Positions 1 to 6,172 of a DNA stretch of 10,470 nucleotides are shown here, piece after piece (within the stretch, counting starts at the first letter, position 1; each line of letters starts with the position of its first letter). Under the pieces are notes generated by a model. The model was not told the DNA's origin. It ran no database searches and worked only from the letters and a program-made list of their open reading frames with translations. Source of the stretch: Planctomycetota bacterium (GTDB taxonomy: Bacteria; Planctomycetota; Phycisphaerae; Phycisphaerales; UBA1924). Where the stretch lies: the NCBI GenBank assembly GCA_023412695.1, contig JAEYNG010000319.1, positions 1 to 10,470 of the forward strand, in the 5' to 3' direction. Made by a program: the position numbers and the translations under genes.

Positions 1-318
1 GCCGAGGCCGCCGCACGCGACGTCGAGCTCCTACGCCAGCTCGCCGCCGCGCTCATCGCCGGCATCGGCCAGGCCGGCCGGCAGTTCGCCCAGCGACACG
101 CCGAGCGCTTCGCGCCGACACAGATCGAATCCGCCGCGAAGATGGCCAGCGCCCGCGGCCTCGCGGACCTCATGCTCTCCCACGAGGCCAAGTGCTGGCG
201 CAAGTACGTCGAGCTCGCCTCCGGCAGCGACGCCCCCGCCGTCGAGCGCGAGCTGCTCAGTGCGGTCGCCGCGTTCGCCGACTCCCTGCTCAAGGGCGCG
301 GGCGGAGGACGTTCATGA
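1..318 (+). CDS. Probable T6SS FHA-domain protein (TagH/ImpI-like), C-terminal end only
   Basis: Reading frame 1 is open from the window edge to a TGA at 316-318 and gives the last 105 residues of a protein. No FHA domain is visible because the 5' part lies outside the window. The tail is helical and alanine-rich. It contains FAPTQIES followed about 25 residues later by KCWRKYVEL and a closing AVAAFADSLLKG stretch. This resembles the C-terminal domain of T6SS FHA proteins, where a 'F-P-x-x-I-E' element is followed by a W-x-x-Y/F helix. In characterised systems the FHA protein binds a phosphothreonine and promotes T6SS assembly in the cytoplasm. The stop overlaps the tssL start (ATGA, 315-318), so the two genes are translationally coupled, and the position directly before tssL suits an FHA gene. 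The identification rests on a short, weakly conserved tail plus context, so another T6SS accessory protein is possible. Confidence 0.5.
   Translation, partial: AEAAARDVELLRQLAAALIAGIGQAGRQFAQRHAERFAPTQIESAAKMASARGLADLMLSHEAKCWRKYVELASGSDAPAVERELLSAVAAFADSLLKGAGGGRS
304..308 (+). promoter_or_regulatory. Shine-Dalgarno sequence for tssL
   Basis: GGAGG lies six bases before the ATG at 315. It fixes the TssL start there rather than at the in-frame upstream candidate near 192, which would overlap the preceding gene by more than 120 bases and add an arginine-rich extension unlike any TssL. Confidence 0.8.
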
Positions 319-998
319 CGCTCCACGAGTCGTGCGAGCCGCTGTTCCAATGGGGGTGCAGGGTGAACCGGGCGATCCGGAAGGGCGTTGCGCCGCCCGC
401 TGCGTGCGCCGCCGAGGAAGCCCGCCGGACCGTCGCCCACTGCGCCGAGGCGGCCCGCGGCGCGGGCCTCGCCGACGACTTCGCGAAGATCGAGCCCGTG
501 CTGCTGTACTTCGCCGACGCCGTCGGCCGCACGCTCCCCGACGGCGCATCCTGGCCCGCGCTCGCCGCTGAGAAGGGCCTCGACGACGGCAAGGAAGAGT
601 TCTTCGACCGCCTCGACGCGGCGTTGCGCGACCAGTCCCCCGGCGCGCAGCAGACCCTCGCCGTGTTCTATACCTGCCTCGGACTCGGCTTCACCGGCTG
701 GTACGCCGGCCAGCCCGACGTCCTCCGCCGCAAGATGCAGGACGTCGCCGGCCGTATCCGCCCGCTCATCGACGCCGATCCCACCGCCCGCGTCACGCCC
801 GAGGCCTACGAGCACGTGAACACCGCCGACCTCACCGAGCCGCCCTCGCGCCGCCTCGGCGTCGTCGTCATCGCCGCCGCGGGGCTCGCCATCACCCTGC
901 TCATCGCCAACGCCGTCGCGTACGTGCAGAAGCGCTCCGAGCTCAAGTCGAGCCTGGACACGATCATCCAGGCCGCCGACCCGGGGGCGACACCATGA
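315..998 (+). CDS. tssL: T6SS inner-membrane protein TssL (DotU/IcmH family), 227 aa
   Basis: TssL is a tail-anchored inner-membrane protein that joins TssM, and TssJ where present, in the T6SS membrane complex and contacts the baseplate from the cytoplasm. The 227-residue product has the expected layout. A helical cytoplasmic domain spans residues 1 to about 178, with the family-like stretch LGLGFTGWYAG at 122-132 followed by a basic L-R-R-K helix. A single hydrophobic segment lies at about 181-204, followed by a short C-terminal tail of about 23 residues. No peptidoglycan-binding OmpA-like domain is attached, so this is the short form. The start at 315 is chosen for its GGAGG six bases upstream and its ATGA overlap with the preceding gene. 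The stop again overlaps the tssM start (ATGA, 995-998). These couplings imply stoichiometric co-translation of the complex. The family call is firm from the motif, topology and tssM neighbour. Confidence 0.88.
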   Translation: MTLHESCEPLFQWGCRVNRAIRKGVAPPAACAAEEARRTVAHCAEAARGAGLADDFAKIEPVLLYFADAVGRTLPDGASWPALAAEKGLDDGKEEFFDRLDAALRDQSPGAQQTLAVFYTCLGLGFTGWYAGQPDVLRRKMQDVAGRIRPLIDADPTARVTPEAYEHVNTADLTEPPSRRLGVVVIAAAGLAITLLIANAVAYVQKRSELKSSLDTIIQAADPGATP

Positions 999-3900
999 GC
1001 GGCTTCGCCTCCGCGATCGCCCGCCTCCCGCGCGGCGCACAGATCGGCATCCTCGCGCTGGTCGCGATCGTGCTCGCCGTCATTGCGGGCATGATCGGCG
1101 GCGTGCTCGCCGCGATGACCGTGCTCGCGGGCGGCGCGCTCGTCGCCGGCGCGGTCATCGCCTACCGCGCCTTCCTCCACCGGCGCGACGAGCGCCAGGC
1201 GTCTCCTTTCGCCGGACTGCTCGCCGGCTCCGCCGCGGGGCCGACGCGCATCGCCGAGCCCGCGCGCCGCGCCCGGCTCGACGAGCTGCGCAAGAGCTTC
1301 GAGAGCGGCATCGAGAAGTTCCGCGCCGCCGGCAAGAGCCTTTATTCCGTCCCGTGGTACGTGCTGATCGGCGAGCCCGGCTCGGGCAAGACCGAGGCGA
1401 TCCGCCACTGCGGCGTCGGCTTCCCGCCGGGCCTGCAGGACGAGCTCCAAGGCGCGGGCGGCACGCTCAACATGTCCTGGTGGTTCACCAACCAGGCCGT
1501 GATCCTCGACACCGCCGGCCGCCTGCTCTTCGAGGATGTCGAGCCCGGCTCCACCAGCGAATGGCAGGAGTTCCTCAAGCTCCTCCGACACTCCCGCCCC
1601 AACTGCCCCATCAACGGCCTGCTCGTCGTCATCCCGGCGGACTCGCTCATCCGCGACACCGACGACGCAATCGATGCCAAGGCCGCGCGCATCGCCTCGC
1701 AGCTTGACGTCATCCAGAAGTCGCTCGGCGTCCGCTTCCCGGCCTACGTCGTCATCACCAAGAGCGACCTCATCAACGGCTTCCGCGAGTTCTTCGACCG
1801 CACCGACGACCCTCGCGCCGCCAACCAGATCCTCGGCTGGAGCAACCCCGACTCGCTCGATGCGCCCTTCCGCCCCGACCTTGTCGATGCCCACCTCCGC
1901 TCCGTTGAGCAGCGGCTCGTCAAGCGCCGCTTCGGCCTGCTCATCGACCCGGTCAACACCGATGACGCCCGCAAGCCCCGCATCGACCAGGTGGACGCGC
2001 TCTACGCCTTCCCCGAGAGCCTCTCTCGCCTCGCGCCGCGCCTCCGCCGCTACATGCAGCGCATGTTCGTCGCGGGCGAGTGGTCGGCCCAGCCCCTCTT
2101 CCTCCGCGGCATCTACTTCACCTCCGCTCTGCGCGAGGGCGCAGCGCTCGACGCCGACCTCGCCGCCGCGCTCAACGTCTCCCCCGACAAGCTCCCCGAG
2201 GGCAAAATCTGGGAGCGCGAGCGGGCGCTCTTCCTCAAGGACCTCTTCCTGAACAAGGTTTTCAAGGAAAAGGGTCTTGTCACCCGCGCCGCCGATACCG
2301 CGAGCCTCCTCCGCGCCCGTGCCGCGACGCTCCTCGGCGCCGCCGCCGCGGGCCTCGCGCTCATCACGCTGCTCACCTGGCTCGGCGCCCGCGGCCTGCA
2401 GCATGCCGCCGTCGAGCCCGCGCAGTTCTGGTCCGCCGTCGCCGCCACGATCGAGGCCGGCAGAGCCCCGAGCGTCGAGCCCGGCCGTCCGCCCTACCGA
2501 TTGCCTATCGTTTCCAAGGCGATCGTCACCGACGAAGACTTCAAGTATCGCGGCGGCGAGGGCGCCGACGCCTCCCTCCTCCGCTCGCTCCCCATTGACG
2601 CCGACGCACGCCGCATCGGCGCGTTCCACACCGCGCTCTCGCAGCGCGCCGCCGAGCGCATCGCCGTCCCCCTCGTCTTCTACCCCGCCGCTGTCCTCAC
2701 CGGCGACACCTCCGGCAGCCTGCTCGAGACGGACCGTCTCGCGGCATGCCGCGCTGCATTCGAGGCCGGCGTTCTCCGCCCGCTTGTCGAGGGCGCGGTC
2801 GCCCGGCTCGAGGCCGACATCGCCGCGGGAAGGCCGTGGACGGAAGACTCGATCGCCGCGCTCGAGCAGATCGTCCGAATCGAGGTTGACCGCGCCGCGC
2901 CCGGCCGCCAGAGCGCGGCCTCGCCCGTGCAGATCGAGCCGCTCCTGCGATACGTCCTCAGCGGCAACGACAGCTTCCTCCTCGGCGGCGCGGCCGACGA
3001 CGCCCGCTCGCTCCAGCGTCTCGCCGATTCCTTCTACGCAGGCGACGCCCGGAGCAACTGGCCGCCGCGATCCATTGCCGTCGATCGCTCGGCCTTCATC
3101 GCCGGCGCGATCGAACAGTTCGCCGCGTCGCTCGACCCCTCGAACCAGTCCGCCGCGGGCCCGGCCGGCCGCCTCATGGCAAGCCTCGAAGCCTTCGGCG
3201 CAGCCGAGTCCAATCTGCTCGAAACACTCGAATCTTCACCCGTCGGCGAATCGTGGCTCACCGCGTTCGACGCCGTACGCACCGTGGCGACACAGGCGAC
3301 AACGCACCTCCCCGTACTCGCCGGCCGCCGGCTCGAGCAGGCCGTTGCGCAGGACGCCACCAGCGGTGCAAGCCGTCTCCGCGAAGACGCCGAGCGTCTG
3401 GCCGCGCTGCTGCAGTCCGGCGCAACCGCATCCCCGACGCTCGCCCGGTCGCACGAACTGCTCGACGGCGCGGTCCGCTCCAACTCGTCGCGCCGCATCA
3501 ATCTCGACGCGTTGTCCACCCGCGCGAAGAAGCTCGCCGATGCGCACATCGGCACGGGCGTGGAGCCGCTGTTCGCCACGCGGTTCAAGGTCTACGAGGC
3601 GATCGCGGCCCTCACCGAGGGCGCGGCCGAACCCGTGCCCGCGTTCGCGCTCGGCGAGGGCGCGCCGATCTTCGCGGAGCTCAATGAACTCGTCACGGGC
3701 ACGCGTGCGTCCATCCAGTCGATCCGAACCGCGAGCGATCCGCGATTCGCGCCTGTCTGCGCCGCCGCGGTCGACGCCGCAACCGCTGCCCGACGCACCG
3801 CGATCGCCCGCGCCTGCCAGGTCGGGTCGAGCGTCACCGACCGCACGCTCCTCGACGCCGCGCAGCGCCTCGCCGATGCCGATCCCGTTGCCGCCGAATG

Positions 3901-5194
3901 GCCCACGCTCCCTCCGATGGCCAGGGCCGGCGGCCGCATCGAGCCCGCGCTCATGCCCGCCGTCGCCGTCCCCGTGCTGAACGAGTCGTGGCAGATCGCC
4001 GCATCCGGTGCAGCACCCGGGGACGCGCTCCCCGCGGCCGCAGCCATGTTTTTCCGCCGCTACACCGACGCCTGGACCAACGGCCTGAGCGGCGTCATTG
4101 CGCCGGAAGTGCGAAGCTGGCCCGAGTTCCATCGCGAGCTCACCGCGCTCGGGAGCGCGGAGTCGATCCGCCATTCGCTCCGTTCGCACGCCGCGACGCA
4201 ATCAGCCGCCGCCCGCGAGTTGCAGTCGCTGATCACGACCTCGGTCCTTCCGAGCGACGCCAAGCCCGCCGCCGAGCGTCTCACGCGCGTCGCGGCGTCC
4301 TCCGCGGCCGCCGTCGAGAGCCCCGCGCTCGACGCCGCGTTCGACCGCATCCTGCGCAACTGGAAGAGCCTGAGCTCGGACCCCGCGGAGGCACGTCGGC
4401 AGTTGATCGACGCTGGACGTGCACAGGCGGGCGTCGCCGACTTCGTGGTCCCCACGCTCGTGGAGCCGTCGGAACTCGACCTGTTGACAGGCTGGTGGCG
4501 TTCACTCACGCTGAGCGCGGCCCGCTCGCTCGCCCAATCGCTGCAAGGCAGCAGCGCCGCCTCCGGGGGGCCGTTCGCCAAGTTTCCGCTCGGCAAGTAC
4601 GTCCCCGGCGCAGAGCAGCTCACGCCCGCGCAGGTCGTCGAGGCCCGTTCGACTCTTACCGCCGATGCCGCGCCCTCCATCTCCCGTGGCATCCGCGACA
4701 GCGACCTCGCCGCTGCCCTCGAGCAGATCGCCGCCGCGGGCAGCGCCGCCTCGTTCGACCGCGCCCTCCTGCCCGTCCTCCCCGAGCGTGCCGACGACCG
4801 TATCGCCTGCACATTCGAACTCGTGCCGGACAACGGCTTTGCCTTCGCCGCCGTGCGCATCCGGCAGCTCGGGACCGACGCCCGCTCCGTCGCCGCGTCG
4901 GGCAGCGGGCCGGTCGCGCTCGGCCGGATCGACTACCCCGGCCCGAGCGTGCAGCTCGAGTTCCTCGCGTCGAACACGCCCGATGCGCAGCCCGTCGCCG
5001 CCGCGAGCATCCCCGGCCCATGGCTCGGCTTGAGCCTCATCGCCGCCAGCGGCGGCAAGCCCGTCGCCGCTGCGGACGCGCGTCTGTGGGAAGCAAAGCT
5101 GCCCGTCGAAACAGCGTCGGGCGTTCGGAACATCACCGTGCGTATCCGTTTCGAGGACCGCATGCCCCCCGGGCCCGGAAGCTGGCCACGCTAA
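995..5194 (+). CDS. tssM: T6SS membrane-complex protein TssM (IcmF family), 1399 aa
   Basis: TssM spans the inner membrane and builds the periplasmic shaft of the T6SS envelope complex with TssL. Two hydrophobic stretches at about 17-57 form an N-terminal membrane hairpin. They are followed by a cytoplasmic NTPase-like domain with an intact Walker A, GEPGSGKT, at 126-133, a DTAG motif at 171-174 and a TKSD motif at 255-258 (G4-like). The IcmF-typical RGIYFTS is at 371-377, followed by a charged ERERALFLKDLF stretch. A third membrane segment at about 443-462 leads into a roughly 900-residue periplasmic region, mostly helical, ending in a beta-rich C-terminal domain from about 1274 (FELVPDNG) with a GPW at 1341-1343. 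At 1399 residues it is longer than the roughly 1100-1300 usual in Proteobacteria, the excess lying in the periplasmic part. The start overlaps the tssL stop, and GGGGG at 983-987 is a weak ribosome-binding site. The TAA stop at 5192 is in the same frame as the following gene. Confidence 0.93.
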   Translation: MSGFASAIARLPRGAQIGILALVAIVLAVIAGMIGGVLAAMTVLAGGALVAGAVIAYRAFLHRRDERQASPFAGLLAGSAAGPTRIAEPARRARLDELRKSFESGIEKFRAAGKSLYSVPWYVLIGEPGSGKTEAIRHCGVGFPPGLQDELQGAGGTLNMSWWFTNQAVILDTAGRLLFEDVEPGSTSEWQEFLKLLRHSRPNCPINGLLVVIPADSLIRDTDDAIDAKAARIASQLDVIQKSLGVRFPAYVVITKSDLINGFREFFDRTDDPRAANQILGWSNPDSLDAPFRPDLVDAHLRSVEQRLVKRRFGLLIDPVNTDDARKPRIDQVDALYAFPESLSRLAPRLRRYMQRMFVAGEWSAQPLFLRGIYFTSALREGAALDADLAAALNVSPDKLPEGKIWERERALFLKDLFLNKVFKEKGLVTRAADTASLLRARAATLLGAAAAGLALITLLTWLGARGLQHAAVEPAQFWSAVAATIEAGRAPSVEPGRPPYRLPIVSKAIVTDEDFKYRGGEGADASLLRSLPIDADARRIGAFHTALSQRAAERIAVPLVFYPAAVLTGDTSGSLLETDRLAACRAAFEAGVLRPLVEGAVARLEADIAAGRPWTEDSIAALEQIVRIEVDRAAPGRQSAASPVQIEPLLRYVLSGNDSFLLGGAADDARSLQRLADSFYAGDARSNWPPRSIAVDRSAFIAGAIEQFAASLDPSNQSAAGPAGRLMASLEAFGAAESNLLETLESSPVGESWLTAFDAVRTVATQATTHLPVLAGRRLEQAVAQDATSGASRLREDAERLAALLQSGATASPTLARSHELLDGAVRSNSSRRINLDALSTRAKKLADAHIGTGVEPLFATRFKVYEAIAALTEGAAEPVPAFALGEGAPIFAELNELVTGTRASIQSIRTASDPRFAPVCAAAVDAATAARRTAIARACQVGSSVTDRTLLDAAQRLADADPVAAEWPTLPPMARAGGRIEPALMPAVAVPVLNESWQIAASGAAPGDALPAAAAMFFRRYTDAWTNGLSGVIAPEVRSWPEFHRELTALGSAESIRHSLRSHAATQSAAARELQSLITTSVLPSDAKPAAERLTRVAASSAAAVESPALDAAFDRILRNWKSLSSDPAEARRQLIDAGRAQAGVADFVVPTLVEPSELDLLTGWWRSLTLSAARSLAQSLQGSSAASGGPFAKFPLGKYVPGAEQLTPAQVVEARSTLTADAAPSISRGIRDSDLAAALEQIAAAGSAASFDRALLPVLPERADDRIACTFELVPDNGFAFAAVRIRQLGTDARSVAASGSGPVALGRIDYPGPSVQLEFLASNTPDAQPVAAASIPGPWLGLSLIAASGGKPVAAADARLWEAKLPVETASGVRNITVRIRFEDRMPPGPGSWPR

Positions 5195-5224
5195 ACTGCC
5201 ACTCGTGTCCCTTCACCGTCCGCC

Positions 5225-5229
5225 GGAGG
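5225..5229 (+). promoter_or_regulatory. Shine-Dalgarno sequence pointing to an ATC start of the tagF-like gene
   Basis: GGAGG is followed after seven bases by ATC at 5237. Spacing and strength match the tssL site upstream. There is no ATG, GTG or TTG in the matching frame between the tssM stop and 5354, so this site is the main evidence for where translation begins. Confidence 0.6.
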
Positions 5230-5236
5230 CGTCGCC

Positions 5237-6157
5237 ATCTCCAGCTTCTTCAAGCGACTGTTCACCGGCTTCTCGTCCGCGGCCGCGACGACCGTCTCCC
5301 TCGGAGCGTTCGGCAAGCACCCCGCGTTCGACGACCACCTCGAAGACCCGGGGTTGAACACCGCCGCGCTCACCGACGCGCGGCGCATCCTCTACGTTGA
5401 CGCCATCCGCGCGAACATCGACGCCGGCACGTGGGAGCGGCTCGAACCCGCGCAGCGTATCGACGACTTCGACCACGTCTTCCTCTGGTCCCTCTCGACG
5501 CGCGACGACATTCTTCTCCCCGGCCGCATGCTCCCCAGCCGCGACGCCAAGGGACGCGACAAGTACCCGCTCGTGCTCTGCGCCGAGCTGCGCTCCCCCG
5601 ACGCAGCCGCCGCCGTGCCCACCGCCCTCCGCCGGCTCGACACACTCGGCGAAGAGTGCGCCGGCCTCACCGCTCGCGAGGACTTCATCGCCGCCCTCGA
5701 TGGTGCGCGCGCAAACGCCGCTTCGATCCTCTTCCTCGGCGACCAGGCCCCGCCGGTCGGGGAGCTCGTCGCTTCGTTCATGAACGTCGGCCCCGCCGGC
5801 GCAGAGGGGCTGGCCCGCTGCCTCTACGCCCTGCAGCGAGAACTCATGCAGGGCGGCGAGCGGCACACGGCCGGCACGGGGCACGTCCGCCTCCCCGCCG
5901 CCGGGCTCGGCGATGCACAGACCCTCTGCGCATGGCTCGCGCTCATCCGCAAGTGGCTCCCCGAGCTCCGGGGTGTGCTCCTCATCAAGCCCAAGGGCCG
6001 GGACTGGGTCGATGCCCTTGTCCCGATCCCCCTCCCCACGCAGCTCGCCTGCATCCGCACCGACACCTCGCTCGTACCGCTGGCGTGCGACGTGCCCTAC
6101 AACCTCGACCCGCAAATGATTCAGAAAGCCCGATCCCTCGCGGCCTCGCTCATGTAG
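5237..6157 (+). CDS. tagF: TagF-like T6SS accessory protein, probable non-canonical ATC start
   Basis: TagF proteins act in the cytoplasm and in several bacteria repress T6SS firing, partly by binding the FHA protein. The gene sits directly after tssM, a usual place for tagF. Counting from the ATC, the 306-residue product has FGKHP at 25-29 followed by an acidic FDDHLED stretch. This corresponds to the FGK-P...DF opening of TagF. A tryptophan at 66 (TWERLEP) and the block SRDAKGRDKYPLV at 101-113, equivalent to the 'S-x-D-x-x-GR-x-[YF]P' core of the family, follow. The usual automatic start would be TTG at 5354, but that removes the FGKHP motif. In-frame codons from 5195 to 5353 include no ATG, GTG or TTG. 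Only ATC 5237, with GGAGG seven bases upstream, or CTG 5258, without a Shine-Dalgarno, would keep it. A sequencing or mutational change of ATG to ATC is equally possible. The sequence is divergent from proteobacterial TagF. Confidence 0.72.
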   Translation: MSSFFKRLFTGFSSAAATTVSLGAFGKHPAFDDHLEDPGLNTAALTDARRILYVDAIRANIDAGTWERLEPAQRIDDFDHVFLWSLSTRDDILLPGRMLPSRDAKGRDKYPLVLCAELRSPDAAAAVPTALRRLDTLGEECAGLTAREDFIAALDGARANAASILFLGDQAPPVGELVASFMNVGPAGAEGLARCLYALQRELMQGGERHTAGTGHVRLPAAGLGDAQTLCAWLALIRKWLPELRGVLLIKPKGRDWVDALVPIPLPTQLACIRTDTSLVPLACDVPYNLDPQMIQKARSLAASLM

Positions 6158-6172
6158 GAAGCTGATACGCAC

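Noticed and set aside
192..314. An upstream in-frame start for TssL
   Set aside because: It would add about 41 arginine-rich residues in a region that codes for the preceding gene in another frame. The ATG at 315 has a strong Shine-Dalgarno and a coupled ATGA overlap.
806..2629. A 607-codon open frame on the minus strand within tssM
   Set aside because: It is the antisense shadow of a GC-rich coding region. The product is a low-complexity mix of Gly, Ala, Glu, Val and Arg with no recognisable domain, while the + strand frame encodes clear TssM motifs.
5354..6157. TTG at 5354 as the tagF start
   Set aside because: It has no Shine-Dalgarno nearby and removes the FGKHP...DDH motif, which is encoded in the same frame immediately upstream and looks conserved.
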